This document shows positions 8,727 to 17,916 of a stretch of DNA of 64,000 bases, piece after piece. A program made the position numbers and the translations under genes. Every line of letters starts with the position of its first letter. Position 1 is the first letter of the stretch. The stretch is from Gordonia mangrovi (GTDB lineage: Bacteria > Actinomycetota > Actinomycetes > Mycobacteriales > Mycobacteriaceae). The notes beneath the pieces were generated by a model, which did no database searches, had not been told where the DNA came from, and saw nothing but the letters and a program-made list of their open reading frames with translations. The stretch covers positions 2,356,001-2,420,000 of the forward strand of contig NZ_CP102850.1 of assembly GCF_024734075.1 (NCBI RefSeq). The letters run 5' to 3'.

Positions 8727-8812
8727 GTGGGAATGGGATGTTCGTCAATACTTCCGATCGTGGGCGTCGAAACGTCGATCGGCTGTGCCGGCGGCTCGAC
8801 TAGGATCTTGGC

Positions 8813-9763
8813 GTGTCCGTGTTCGCCTATTTCGGTCCCTCGGGGACCTTCACCGAGATCGCCCTCGACCGACTCCTGACCACCAGGCTTCCGCGTCAGA
8901 GCGCGCCGCGCCTCGGCGGCGACGTCGAGAAGGTCGCCGCCAAGAGTCCGGCGGCGACCATCGAGATGGTGCGTGCGGGATCGGCCGACTTCGGGTGTGT
9001 GCCGATCGAGAGCTCGGTGGAGGGAGCGGTGCCGGCCACCGCGGACGCGCTCGTGCCGCCGGGTCCGGGCACCGTGGGGCGGGTGCAGGTGTTCGCCGAG
9101 GTCGTGCTCGACGTCGCGTTCACCATCGGCGCACGAGAGTCGATGAGACCGGATGATGTGCGCACGGTGGCGGCCTATCCCGTGGCGGCCGCCCAGGTGC
9201 GCGAATCCATCGAGAAGCTCTACCCCGATGCGCAATTCGTGACCGCGTCGTCGAATGCGGGTGCTGCCGCCGACGTTGCGGAGGGCAAGGCGGACGTGGC
9301 CGTCACCACCTCGTTGGCCGCGGAGCTGTCCGGGCTGGTCGTCCTCGCGGACGGGGTGGCCGACGTCGACGATGCCTACACCCGGTTCCTGCTGATCGGT
9401 GCGCCCGCTGCGCCGCCGGCGGCCACCGGCGGCGACCGGACCTCGGTGATCCTCGACCTCCCGAACGTGCCGGGTAGCCTGATGCGTGCGATGGACGAAT
9501 TCGCCTCACGCGAAATAGATCTCACTCGTATCGAATCGCGCCCTCGGCGTGATGTGCCGGGGTCGTACCGGTTCTACCTCGACGCCGTCGGGCACATCGA
9601 CGACGGCGCGGTCGGGGAGGCGTTGCGCGCGTTGTACCGCCGCTGTGAGCGGGTCGTGTTCCTGGGATCGTGGCCGTGTGATCGCACGACGGGGTCGCCG
9701 CCACCCGACACCGCCGAGAGCATCGCCTGGTTCGAGGGTCTCCGAGTCGGGGAGGTGAGCTAG
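8813..9763 (+). CDS. pheA: Prephenate dehydratase
   Basis: A 316-residue monofunctional prephenate dehydratase, converting prephenate to phenylpyruvate in phenylalanine synthesis. It starts FAYFGPSGTFTEIAL and carries PIESSVEGAV and the catalytic TRF motif in DDAYTRFLLIG at about 186. The C-terminal ACT domain (about 205-300) keeps the ESRP motif in TRIESRPRRD, which binds phenylalanine for feedback inhibition. There is no chorismate mutase domain. The GTG at 8813 is the first usable start. Its TAG stop overlaps the next gene's GTG by one base. Confidence 0.95.
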   Translation: MSVFAYFGPSGTFTEIALDRLLTTRLPRQSAPRLGGDVEKVAAKSPAATIEMVRAGSADFGCVPIESSVEGAVPATADALVPPGPGTVGRVQVFAEVVLDVAFTIGARESMRPDDVRTVAAYPVAAAQVRESIEKLYPDAQFVTASSNAGAAADVAEGKADVAVTTSLAAELSGLVVLADGVADVDDAYTRFLLIGAPAAPPAATGGDRTSVILDLPNVPGSLMRAMDEFASREIDLTRIESRPRRDVPGSYRFYLDAVGHIDDGAVGEALRALYRRCERVVFLGSWPCDRTTGSPPPDTAESIAWFEGLRVGEVS

Positions 9764-10437
9764 TGGCGCGGCTGTATCTGGTCCGCCATGGTGAGACCAC
9801 CTCGAATGTCATGCGCCGCCTCGACACGGCTCTGCCCGGTGCTGCGCTGACCGATTTCGGTGTGCGTCAAGGGGTTCGCTACGCGCTGGAGAATCCGCGC
9901 TCGAGCGATGTGGTGTTGGTGAGTTCGGTGGCGCGGCGCGCGCAACAGACCGCAGAGCTGATCGGATCGGTGTGGGAGGTGGATCCCGACATCACCGAAG
10001 GTATCCACGAGGTCCAGGTGGGCGACCTCGAGGACCGCTCCGACGACGACGCCCACGGGGTGTTCAAGGACGTCGTCGAGCGCTGGCATCAGGGAGATCT
10101 CGGGGCGCGGCTCCCGGGTGGCGAGTCGCTGGCCATGGTCTACGACCGGTATCTGCCGGTCATCGACGACCTGCGGGCCGGACATCTCGAGGGCACCGAC
10201 CAGCGCGACGTGGTGGTGGTCAGCCACGGTGCGGCGATCCGGTTGATCGCCGCCCGGCTGGCCGGTGTGGACCCGGGCTTCGCCGCGGGGACCCACCTGC
10301 GCAACACCGGCTCCATCGAACTGGAATTCTCCGACGGGCGCTGGCGGCTGCATCGCTGGGGTGCCGTCACCGGTCCCTTCGGCCCCCGCATCGACGAACC
10401 CCTGGTGACCGGGCCGTCCGCCGATCCGATGGGGTAG
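9763..10437 (+). CDS. Histidine phosphatase (phosphoglycerate mutase family)
   Basis: A 224-residue branch-1 histidine phosphatase. The catalytic LVRHGETTSN is at about residues 6-15, with VARRAQQTAEL supplying the second arginine and VVSHGAAIRLI the second histidine at about 157-167. Such proteins dephosphorylate small metabolites or proteins; the substrate cannot be assigned. The gene overlaps pheA by one base and is co-transcribed with it, the same arrangement as Rv3838c-Rv3837c in M. tuberculosis. It converges on the zincin gene 33 bases downstream. Confidence 0.9.
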   Translation: MARLYLVRHGETTSNVMRRLDTALPGAALTDFGVRQGVRYALENPRSSDVVLVSSVARRAQQTAELIGSVWEVDPDITEGIHEVQVGDLEDRSDDDAHGVFKDVVERWHQGDLGARLPGGESLAMVYDRYLPVIDDLRAGHLEGTDQRDVVVVSHGAAIRLIAARLAGVDPGFAAGTHLRNTGSIELEFSDGRWRLHRWGAVTGPFGPRIDEPLVTGPSADPMG

Positions 10438-10470
10438 TTCTCGAGACCGGTGCGCCATCCACCGAAGACC

Positions 10471-10821
10471 TCAACCCCATCCGTTGGCGTGCAACCAGTC
10501 GTCGCTGATGCCGAAGTGGTGGGCGATCTCGTGGATCACGGTCACCGCGACCTCGTGCACGACCTCCTCGCGGGTGCGGCACATGGCGAGGATGGGGTCG
10601 CGATAGATGGTGATGGTGTCCGGGAGGAATCCGCCGTATTCGTGGTCGCGCATCGTGAGGGCGACCCCGTGGTAGAGCCCCAGAATCGAGGGCTCCTCGT
10701 CGTTGTGCGGCTCCACCAGGATCACCACATTCGACATGTTGTCGGTCAGCTCGGACGGGATGGTGTCCATCGCATCGGACACCAGCCCGTCGAACTCGTC
10801 GTCGGACATTCGCACGGTCAT
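10471..10821 (-). CDS. Minimal zincin metallopeptidase-like protein
   Basis: A 116-residue protein of the compact bacterial zincin family (formerly DUF1025). The zinc motif HEIAHHFGISDD sits at about 96-107, with the HExxH plus a further histidine and aspartate. The small size and the MSDDEFDGLVSDAMDTIP start are typical. No peptidase substrate is established for these proteins. It lies four bases downstream of the septum-formation gene on the same strand and is surely co-transcribed, as Rv3836 and Rv3835 are neighbours in M. tuberculosis. Confidence 0.88.
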   Translation of the reverse strand: MTVRMSDDEFDGLVSDAMDTIPSELTDNMSNVVILVEPHNDEEPSILGLYHGVALTMRDHEYGGFLPDTITIYRDPILAMCRTREEVVHEVAVTVIHEIAHHFGISDDWLHANGWG

Positions 10822-10825
10822 CGGA

Positions 10826-11989
10826 TCACCCGGCCGGGGCCGGCACTTCGGCCGGGTTCGGCGCGATACCCGGCGGCAGCGGCACCGGCGTGGGCAGCGC
10901 GCGGCCCGGTGGGGCCTGCGGCGGCGGGACCGGCAGCTTGCCGTTGATCAGCAGGGTGGAGCGCGCATCGCCGACCAGGGTGGCGAAACCGCCACGATCG
11001 GGTAGCCCCAGGTAGCACACCGCCGTCCGGCTGCCCGCGAGCCAACTGGGCTCCGACAGCACCGACCACTGGACGTTCAATGTGGTCGCGTCGAGTTTCT
11101 GTTTGCCGCCGAGGAAGCGGTCGGCCTGCACGGGGCAGATCGACTGCAGGTAGTCGTTCTGCGCTTCCACCTCCGGCCACGGCTTGCCCGACAGCGGATT
11201 GCCGAACCGTTGGGACAGCACGACGGTGCCGGTGGTCTGGAAGGCGTGGGCCTCGGTGCAGTTCACCGCGACCCCCGTGGGCTTTCGCGTGGCCGGGTCG
11301 ATGCCGATACAGGTCCCGGGTGGCCACTGGAAGGACTGGTCCTGTTCGGCCACGCGGCCCACGAATTGGTCGGCCGTGCCGTCCGCGCCGGTCTGCTGCA
11401 GGCCACAACGCAGCTCGCGCGCACCCTTGTCCCATTGCACCTGCGACGGGTACATCATGCCGACGGAGAACCGACCCTGTGGATCGAGTCGACCGTCGAG
11501 GTAGGCGTCGACGATCACCGGGCACTGCTCGTCACGAATCGCGGCGAAGCGCTCGGCGCCGGGCCACGACGCGCTCTCGCCGAACTCCGACCCCGGCAGC
11601 AGAGCGGTGTCGAGCGGACCGGCGACCTCGAACCGGTGTTGCTGGTCGCACGCGACCTGGGTGGGGTCGCCCGGGTTGTCGACCCCCCAGTCGAGACAGT
11701 CCCCGGTGACCGACTGTGTGAAGGCGTTCTCGGCCAGCCGCTCGCCCTCACCGATGTCGGTGCCGCCGACGCTGCCGCTCTCGTTGAACACGCCCATGGC
11801 CAGGGCGATCGCGCCGGCCACGATGGCGCCGATGATCACCGCCGACAGCACGACCCGCACGGGATGACGCAGCAGCGAGTGCCGCCAGCCGCGGCCGTCG
11901 CCATCGTCGTCGCGCCCGGTGTCGTCGCCGGGCACGCTCACCCAGTCGTCGTCGGCCCCGGCCCGCGGGGTGTCGTCATCGCCGTTCAT
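10826..11989 (-). CDS. Septum-formation family membrane protein
   Basis: A 387-residue protein with an acidic cytoplasmic N-terminus, one membrane segment (VRVVLSAVIIGAIVAGAIALAMGVF, about 44-68) and a large external part with paired cysteines. The repeated pattern of a DCLDW-type segment, TQVACDQQHRFEV and later GTCIGID with NCTEAHAFQTTG fits two copies of the Septum_form domain (PF13845). Homologues in Actinobacteria are linked to septation but poorly studied. The C-terminus is proline-rich. The ATG at 11989 is used. It is divergent from the ankyrin gene, with 52 bases between starts. Confidence 0.8.
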   Translation of the reverse strand: MNGDDDTPRAGADDDWVSVPGDDTGRDDDGDGRGWRHSLLRHPVRVVLSAVIIGAIVAGAIALAMGVFNESGSVGGTDIGEGERLAENAFTQSVTGDCLDWGVDNPGDPTQVACDQQHRFEVAGPLDTALLPGSEFGESASWPGAERFAAIRDEQCPVIVDAYLDGRLDPQGRFSVGMMYPSQVQWDKGARELRCGLQQTGADGTADQFVGRVAEQDQSFQWPPGTCIGIDPATRKPTGVAVNCTEAHAFQTTGTVVLSQRFGNPLSGKPWPEVEAQNDYLQSICPVQADRFLGGKQKLDATTLNVQWSVLSEPSWLAGSRTAVCYLGLPDRGGFATLVGDARSTLLINGKLPVPPPQAPPGRALPTPVPLPPGIAPNPAEVPAPAG

Positions 11990-12041
11990 CAGGATCCATC
12001 ATGCCTGTTGCGTCGACAGGGGAGTATCTACACTCGCGACG

Positions 12042-12449
12042 GTGACTTCCGAGACCCCCGAACCCGGCGCGGTCCCCGACGAGGTGGCCGAACTCGCCGG
12101 ACGATTGTTCGACATGGCCCGCGCTGGCGACGCGCAGACCCTCGCCGCCTATCTCGATGCCGGTGTGCCGGCCGACCTGCGCAACCAGGCCGGTGACTGT
12201 CTGCTCATGCTCGCCGCCTATCACGGTTCCGCGGACACGGTGACGGTGTTGATCGAGCGTGGCGCCGACGTCGACGCGGTGAACGACAAAGGCCAGACGC
12301 CGCTGGCCGGGGCGGTGTTCAAGGGGCACGACGACGTCGTCGCCGTGCTGGTCACCGCGGGTGCCGATCCGTACGCCGGGACCCCGACCGCGCACCATGC
12401 GGCGCAGATGTTCGGTCGCGCCGACTACACGCGCCACTGGCAGGCGTGA
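12042..12449 (+). CDS. Ankyrin-repeat protein
   Basis: A 135-residue soluble protein made mainly of three ankyrin repeats: [21 protein letters not shown], then [32 protein letters not shown], then [31 protein letters not shown]. Ankyrin repeats mediate protein contacts; no partner is evident. The GTG at 12042 is the likely start, with a GGGGAG about 17 bases upstream, which is distant; a shorter form is possible. It precedes serS by 64 bases on the same strand and could be co-transcribed. Confidence 0.8.
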   Translation: MTSETPEPGAVPDEVAELAGRLFDMARAGDAQTLAAYLDAGVPADLRNQAGDCLLMLAAYHGSADTVTVLIERGADVDAVNDKGQTPLAGAVFKGHDDVVAVLVTAGADPYAGTPTAHHAAQMFGRADYTRHWQA

Positions 12450-12513
12450 ACCCCGGGCGAACCGACCAGCGGGCGCGACAAAGCGTGCGGGTGTCTCCAG
12501 TAGGGTTTCAGAC

Positions 12514-13770
12514 GTGATCGACCTGAAGATTCTTCGTGAGAACCCCGACCTCGTGCGCACGTCGCAACGTACCCGGGGTGAGGATCCCGGTCTGGTCGAC
12601 GCGCTGCTGGACGCCGACGCCGCGCGCCGTGCCGCCATCGTCGAGGCCGACGGTCTGCGGGCGGAGCAGAAGGCGCTCGGCAAGCAGGTCGGGAAGGCGC
12701 AAGGCGAGGAGAAGGCGGCGCTGCTCGCCAAGGGCAAGGAACTAGCCGAGCAGGTGAAGGCGGCGGTCGCGCGGCAGAACGAGGCCGACGAGGCGGCCAA
12801 GGCGGCGCATCGCGCCATCTCCAACCTGGTCGAGGAGGGCGCCCCGGCCGGCGGTGAGGACGATTTCGTGGTCCTCGAGCACGTCGGTGAACCGCGCCAG
12901 ATCGAGAACCCGAAGGATCACCTCGAACTCGGCGAGTCGCTCGGTCTCATCGACATGGAACGCGGCGCCAAGGTGTCGGGCTCACGCTTCTACTTCCTCA
13001 CCGGCCAGGGTGCGCTGCTGCAGCTCGGACTGCTCAACATGGCCGCGCAGAAGGCCGTCGCCAACGGCTTCACCCTGATGGTCCCGCCGGTGCTGGTGCG
13101 CCCGGAGATCATGGGTGGCACCGGCTTCCTGGGTGCGCATGCCGACGAGATCTACCACCTCGAAGACGACGACCTCTATCTGGTCGGCACCTCGGAGGTG
13201 CCATTGGCGGGTTATCACTCCGACGAGATCATCGATCTGACCGACGGCCCCAAGCGTTATGCCGGGTGGTCGAGCTGCTTTCGGCGGGAGGCCGGCAGCT
13301 ATGGCAAGGACACCCGCGGCATCATCCGTGTGCACCAGTTCGACAAGGTCGAGGGCTTCATCTACTGCACACCCGAGGACGCCGCGGCCGAGCACCAGAA
13401 GCTGCTCGGCTGGGAGCGCGAGATGCTCGCGGCGATCGACGTCCCCTACCGAGTGATCGATGTCGCCGGCGGTGACCTCGGATCGTCGGCGGCCCGCAAG
13501 TACGACTGTGAGGCGTGGGTGCCGACGCAGGGCACCTACCGCGAACTGACCTCGACGTCGAACTGCACGACGTTCCAGGCGCGTCGGCTGTCGATCCGCT
13601 ACCGCGACGAGAACGGCAAGCCGCAGATCGCCGCCACGCTCAACGGCACACTCGCCACGACCCGGTGGATCGTGGCGATCCTGGAGAACCATCAGCAGCC
13701 CGACGGCTCGGTGAAGCTGCCGCCGGAACTCGCCCGATTCGTCGGTGCCGAAGTCCTCGAGCCCCGCTGA
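12514..13770 (+). CDS. serS: Seryl-tRNA synthetase
   Basis: A 418-residue class II synthetase that charges tRNA-Ser. The N-terminal tRNA-binding coiled coil spans about residues 25-105 ([19 protein letters not shown] and following). Catalytic motif 2 is [21 protein letters not shown] at about 256-276 and motif 3 is [19 protein letters not shown] at about 375-393; [10 protein letters not shown] is also present. The GTG at 12514 gives the standard start [14 protein letters not shown]. Full family length, no anomalies. Confidence 0.97.
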   Translation: MIDLKILRENPDLVRTSQRTRGEDPGLVDALLDADAARRAAIVEADGLRAEQKALGKQVGKAQGEEKAALLAKGKELAEQVKAAVARQNEADEAAKAAHRAISNLVEEGAPAGGEDDFVVLEHVGEPRQIENPKDHLELGESLGLIDMERGAKVSGSRFYFLTGQGALLQLGLLNMAAQKAVANGFTLMVPPVLVRPEIMGGTGFLGAHADEIYHLEDDDLYLVGTSEVPLAGYHSDEIIDLTDGPKRYAGWSSCFRREAGSYGKDTRGIIRVHQFDKVEGFIYCTPEDAAAEHQKLLGWEREMLAAIDVPYRVIDVAGGDLGSSAARKYDCEAWVPTQGTYRELTSTSNCTTFQARRLSIRYRDENGKPQIAATLNGTLATTRWIVAILENHQQPDGSVKLPPELARFVGAEVLEPR

Positions 13771-13812
13771 TCCGGACGGTGAGGTTCCGGTGGATGAGGT
13801 GATCTCGGTCCG

Positions 13813-14754
13813 ATGACCGCCGGAATCGTCATCGCGGTGATCGGTTCGTTCGCCTTTGCCGCGGCTGCGGTGCTGCAGGCGTTGGGCGCCGATCAGGTCG
13901 CGCAGCGCGCCGCGGTGCGTGAGGAGCGGCGCCAGTCGTCGAAGGCGCATCCGTCGCTGCGGTCGACGGTCGCGACGATGCTGACCGTTCCGTTTCTGGT
14001 GGGCTTCGTCTTCGACATCGTCGGCTTCGTGGCGACGATCCTGTCCGCGCGGCTGATCCCGCTGTTCCTGTCGCAGACCATCATCTCCGCACGGCTGGTC
14101 GCGACGGCACTGCTGGCAATGGTCGTGCTGCATGTGCGGTTGGCGGTGCGGGACTGGATCGCCGGCACCGTGGTGGTGGTCTCGCTGGTGTTGCTGGCGG
14201 TGTCGGCCGGCCGCGAGGGCACCGAGAACGAGCGGTGGATGCACTGGGCGGTGCTGATCGCCGGGCCCCTCCTGTTCGGGCTCGGTCTGCTGTGTATGCG
14301 GATGCTGCACAGGCACATCGCCGCGGCAACCGGGCTGATGGCGGGCGCGGTGTTCGGGGTCATGGCCATCGCTTCACGCATCGTCGACGGCCTCGACACC
14401 CTGGACCCGGTCGCCATGTTCACCGATCCGGCGCTGTATGCCCTGTTGTTCAGCGGGATCGGCGGGTTCTACCTGTTCACCGTTGCGCTGCAGACGGGTT
14501 CGGTGAACGGTGCGGCCGCCGCGTTGGTGGTGGGGCAGACGGTGCTGCCCGGCGCGGTCGGCATCGTGTTCCTCGGCGACGTCACGCGCGCCGGGTGGGG
14601 TCCGGTGGCGATCGTGGCATTCATCGCCGCGGTGGCCGGTGGGGTGGCGTTGGCGTCGTCGGGTGCGGTGACCGCGGTGGAGTCCGCCGATGCCACCAAC
14701 ATGCCTACGGGCTATGGACATCCGCCTCGGGAGACGAGGCGGATGTCCGATTGA
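13813..14754 (+). CDS. DMT-superfamily (EamA-like) transporter
   Basis: A 313-residue membrane protein with about nine hydrophobic segments, laid out as two halves of a drug/metabolite transporter-type protein (first MTAGIVIAVIGSFAFAAAAVL, last AIVAFIAAVAGGVALASSGAV). The first cytoplasmic loop is basic. Substrate unknown. It follows serS by 42 bases. The last codons are built from a 14-bp inverted repeat that also acts as a terminator, so the hydrophilic C-terminal tail (HPPRETRRMSD) is partly a by-product of that structure. Confidence 0.78.
   Translation: MTAGIVIAVIGSFAFAAAAVLQALGADQVAQRAAVREERRQSSKAHPSLRSTVATMLTVPFLVGFVFDIVGFVATILSARLIPLFLSQTIISARLVATALLAMVVLHVRLAVRDWIAGTVVVVSLVLLAVSAGREGTENERWMHWAVLIAGPLLFGLGLLCMRMLHRHIAAATGLMAGAVFGVMAIASRIVDGLDTLDPVAMFTDPALYALLFSGIGGFYLFTVALQTGSVNGAAAALVVGQTVLPGAVGIVFLGDVTRAGWGPVAIVAFIAAVAGGVALASSGAVTAVESADATNMPTGYGHPPRETRRMSD
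14716..14748. terminator. Strong bidirectional terminator hairpin
   Basis: A perfect 14-bp stem, GGACATCCGCCTCG and CGAGGCGGATGTCC, with a 5-base loop GGAGA. It lies inside the last codons of the DMT transporter and just before the stop of the convergent secreted-protein gene, so it can end transcripts from both sides. There is no T-run on either strand. Confidence 0.75.
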
Positions 14755-14762
14755 GATGGTGA

Positions 14763-15275
14763 TCAGCCGCCGGACGTCTCGATCTCGCCGTCGAAGGCGA
14801 ACGGGGTGTCGGTGGGTGCGCAGCCGGTGAAGCTGCTGGTCAGCATCGGTCCGTTGACGCCGACCATGTCGCTGCGGCCGTCGGTGCCCTCACGCACGGT
14901 GATCTGCACGGCCGCGGCATCCTGGAATTGATCGGGCAGGCCAACCGGCTCGATGTCGCTGATCGGGTACACCAGCGACGCCGTGTCGCCGTTGACGTAG
15001 ATGCAGGAGATCGGGCCGGTGACCTCGATCGGAGTCGGGTCGCTGCCGTTGAGCACGGTGGCCGTATACGTCCCACCGGTCTCACCCGACCCGTCGCGAG
15101 CGCCCTCGGCGTCGATGCGCAGCAGGTGTAGCTCGGGTGTCAGCGCGAGGTCGCCCTGGATGCTGAGAGCTGCGGGTTCGGCCGCGGGTGCCGATGTGGC
15201 AGCGGCGGTGGTGGCGCCGACCGCGAGCCCGGAAGCCGCCAGTGCCGATGCGGCGAGGCGAGCAGTTCTGTTCAT
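14763..15275 (-). CDS. Secreted protein of unknown function
   Basis: A 170-residue protein with a clear signal peptide (MNRTARLAASALAASGLAV then an AAATSAPAAEPA cleavage region). The mature part is a beta-rich domain with two cysteines (PISCIYVNGD and SFTGCAPTD) that could form a disulfide. I do not recognise a family. The ATG at 15275 is chosen because AAGGAGG lies eight bases upstream; an open frame extends further but without a ribosome site. The gene converges on the DMT transporter and has a 289-base leader region upstream. Confidence 0.75.
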   Translation of the reverse strand: MNRTARLAASALAASGLAVGATTAAATSAPAAEPAALSIQGDLALTPELHLLRIDAEGARDGSGETGGTYTATVLNGSDPTPIEVTGPISCIYVNGDTASLVYPISDIEPVGLPDQFQDAAAVQITVREGTDGRSDMVGVNGPMLTSSFTGCAPTDTPFAFDGEIETSGG

Positions 15276-15300
15276 GGTGTGCCTCCTTCTCGAGTCCCCC

Positions 15301-15316
15301 GACCCATCAATGGGTC
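15301..15316. repeat. Inverted repeat upstream of the secreted-protein gene
   Basis: GACCCA TCAA TGGGTC, a perfect 6-bp inverted repeat, lies 26 bases upstream of the secreted-protein start. It could be an operator or an mRNA leader hairpin. The rest of 15276-15564 shows no gene and no other clear structure. Confidence 0.35.
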
Positions 15317-15564
15317 CCGACCCTGAGAGGAGTAACCCGCATCCCGCCATCTCAATCGTCCGCGGTCACGGCACTTGCAGTCGTCTGTCACCGGAGCGGC
15401 TGTGCGCTGGGCGGACCTCGCTCCGGTGATCCCCCGACGGAAATGTGAGAACGATGTGTCCCACAATGTCGGAAAAGGTAACACGAGGCCACCCCCGTCG
15501 GCAACGAACGTGCAGGTATGGGAACGGATGGCCGCGGGCAAAGTCCACGTGGGCTCGGGGCCGG

Positions 15565-16212
15565 TCAGGGTACGGCGTCTGGCGGGAGGGTGCGCCGGGC
15601 GGCCAGCGCGACGATGACGGCCACCAGCATGTCGATCACATCGTCGCGGTGGGGCCGGTCCGTGCTGCTCGTCCATAGATGGCCGGCCTCGGTCAGCGCG
15701 CCGATGAAGGCCGCCGCCTCGTAGGTGAAGCCGAAGGGCGACTCGTCGAGCCCGCCGATCTCGGCAGCGGCGACACCGAAGAATTCTGTCCATTGCGCAC
15801 GGGACTGCACCCGATGACTCTCCACTCGCGCGCTGACACCACCGATCTCGACAAAGGCGACGCGCATCCGGCGTGGATCGGTCGCCACCGAATCGAAGAA
15901 GGCGGCGATCGCCGGGCGCACCCGATCCTCCAGGCTGAGCTGCGGGCCGCGAACCCCGGTGAACGCGGCGAGTACAGCGGCGCGGGCCTGCGCATGGATC
16001 ATGTCGTATACCGCGATCAGCAGATCCTCACGGCTGTCGAACAGTTCGTAGAACTGGCGCCGAGACAAGCCGGCGGCTGCGCAGATCGCCGAGACCGTGC
16101 CCCGGGCGTAACTCTGGGTGCCGAAGACCTCCAGGCCGGCGGACATGAACCGGTCCTGACGGTCGGCGCGACGTTCGGTGACCGGGCGTCCCCGATATGA
16201 CCGTTGTGCCAT
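15565..16212 (-). CDS. TetR-family transcriptional regulator
   Basis: A 215-residue TetR regulator. The N-terminal helix-turn-helix is at about 20-65, with SAICAAAGLSRRQFYELFDSREDLLIAVYD matching the family. The C-terminal ligand domain is generic. The gene reads in the same direction as the MBL-Rieske gene, whose stop is 30 bases upstream of this start, so it may be co-transcribed with and regulate it. No palindromic operator of TetR type is obvious nearby. Confidence 0.9.
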   Translation of the reverse strand: MAQRSYRGRPVTERRADRQDRFMSAGLEVFGTQSYARGTVSAICAAAGLSRRQFYELFDSREDLLIAVYDMIHAQARAAVLAAFTGVRGPQLSLEDRVRPAIAAFFDSVATDPRRMRVAFVEIGGVSARVESHRVQSRAQWTEFFGVAAAEIGGLDESPFGFTYEAAAFIGALTEAGHLWTSSTDRPHRDDVIDMLVAVIVALAARRTLPPDAVP

Positions 16213-16241
16213 GGTGCGTCCTGTGGCCTAGATGTGTGTCA

Positions 16242-17900
16242 TCAGGAGTCCAGGCGTTGTGCGCGCAATTCGTGGCCTTTCGAGGTCAGGCAGCGACCCG
16301 ATGTCAGATCCCATTGCCATCCATGCAGATTGCAGGTGAGCTTCTCGCCTTCGACGACGCCGAACTTGGACAGATCTGCCTTCAGATGCGGGCAGCGGCG
16401 CTGCATCTCCCAACCGTCCTTGACGATCGAGGCCGAATCGTCGTGCGCCTCGGCGAACCATCCGTCGGCATAGGCGATCCGCTCGTCGGTCAGACATTTG
16501 AAGAAGGTGTAAAGGTATTCGTTGTAGCCACCGATGCGCCACGTGGTGAATCGGGTCGAGAGGAAGATCGTGTTGACCCAGTCGGGTTCGTCGTCGCGCA
16601 GCACGGTCCGGACGAGCTCGGGTGCGATCCGGAAGCCGTAGCGGTATTTGCCTTCTCCCTCCTTCGGTTCGCGCACGATGCGGTTGGGGAAGTCGAGCAC
16701 CACCTTTTCCTCACCCATGACGAGCCCGACCGGGTAACCGATGCCGTCACAGATCAGATCCGACTGCGCCATGATCGGCTCGAAGAGTTCTTTGAGGGCC
16801 GGCAGCAGCGGGTCGCCGTCGGCCGGTGCCCAGGTGGCCTTCTCGGCCGCGATGACCGGGGCGAACTTCTCCTTCATCTTCTCGAGGTAGGCGCGTTTGT
16901 TGTCACCGAAGACCTCGCCCGGCGGGTACGGGTGCGAGACCTCGTTCAGCGTTTCGCCGGTGAAGTCGGCGACCGAACCCGACACCATCATCAGACCGCG
17001 ATGCTTCTCGCCGTCGTCGGTGCCGTGCAGGCGCATCTGTTCGAGAAATGTCTCCTGGTCGGGGAAGATCGACGTCTGGTCGGCTCCTTCGACGCCGGAC
17101 CCGAAGTCGTTGAGGCCGAACAGATCCTCGTCCAGGAACATCGGCGGTCCGGCGGACGGCACCACCCAGGTGGCCCCGACCTGGTCGATGTAGGAACGGG
17201 CCCGATCCATCCCGCGCTGCCGCTTCTGTGCGGCGAAGTTCGCCTTCGACTTGCGGGGGATGTCGTAGACCATCGGATACCAGATGGCACCCGAATACTG
17301 CAGCAGGTGCACGTCGACGTGACCGAACTCGTCGGCGATGACGTCGAGGTCGATGGGCCGGGCGTCGTTCATGTTGAAGCAGGTCGTCTCGCCGTCGGAG
17401 ACGATGAGACCGCTGTCGCCGATGGGGCCGTCGGCGGGGGCGCGCAACGCGATGATCATCACGTCGAGCGATCCCTTGGGCCCGCTGACCGTCGTCTTCA
17501 CCGAGTCCTCGGTCTCCACGAACTTGTGGAATCCGAGCTTCTCGAGTTCGCCCTTGAGATCGGGCACCGGATAGTCGGGCAGCAGGACGGTCGCATCCTT
17601 GTTGACGTTCTCGCGCAGGTTGCGTTCGTCGAAGTGGTCGCGATGCAGATGCGAGACGTAGAGGTAGTCGCAGTCGCCGAGCGCTGCCCAGTCGAGTTCG
17701 GAGTTGTCGGGGAACGGCACCCACGACGCGAAATACGCGGGATTGACCCACGGATCACAGAGGATCGAACCGGCCGCGGTCTGGATGTGGAAACCGGCAT
17801 GGCCAACGCTGGTGATCTGCAACTTCTCGCCTCCTCGCGCTCGAGCCGCCGGGTAGTGGCCCGAGATCAAAATCGGCTCCCAGGGTAACGCCTCGGCCAT
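16242..17900 (-). CDS. Metallo-beta-lactamase-fold plus Rieske protein
   Basis: A 552-residue two-domain protein. The N-terminal metallo-beta-lactamase fold (about 30-330) has the full metal motif SHLHRDHFD. The C-terminal Rieske domain has CPHLKAD at about 508 and CNLHGWQWD at about 527, giving the Cys-x-His and Cys-x2-His ligands of a 2Fe-2S centre. This combination resembles CMP-Neu5Ac hydroxylase-like proteins, but there is no sialic acid pathway here. By position it corresponds to Rv3818 of M. tuberculosis. It starts 16 bases from the divergent PlsC gene. Substrate unknown; probably an oxygenase or oxidoreductase. Confidence 0.82.
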   Translation of the reverse strand: MAEALPWEPILISGHYPAARARGGEKLQITSVGHAGFHIQTAAGSILCDPWVNPAYFASWVPFPDNSELDWAALGDCDYLYVSHLHRDHFDERNLRENVNKDATVLLPDYPVPDLKGELEKLGFHKFVETEDSVKTTVSGPKGSLDVMIIALRAPADGPIGDSGLIVSDGETTCFNMNDARPIDLDVIADEFGHVDVHLLQYSGAIWYPMVYDIPRKSKANFAAQKRQRGMDRARSYIDQVGATWVVPSAGPPMFLDEDLFGLNDFGSGVEGADQTSIFPDQETFLEQMRLHGTDDGEKHRGLMMVSGSVADFTGETLNEVSHPYPPGEVFGDNKRAYLEKMKEKFAPVIAAEKATWAPADGDPLLPALKELFEPIMAQSDLICDGIGYPVGLVMGEEKVVLDFPNRIVREPKEGEGKYRYGFRIAPELVRTVLRDDEPDWVNTIFLSTRFTTWRIGGYNEYLYTFFKCLTDERIAYADGWFAEAHDDSASIVKDGWEMQRRCPHLKADLSKFGVVEGEKLTCNLHGWQWDLTSGRCLTSKGHELRAQRLDS

Positions 17901-17916
17901 GGCCTAAGCTCGACGC

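Noticed and set aside
16197-17888. Long open frame on the plus strand opposite the MBL-Rieske gene
   Set aside because: Its protein is low in recognisable motifs and mirrors codon positions of the clear MBL-Rieske gene; high GC content creates such frames.
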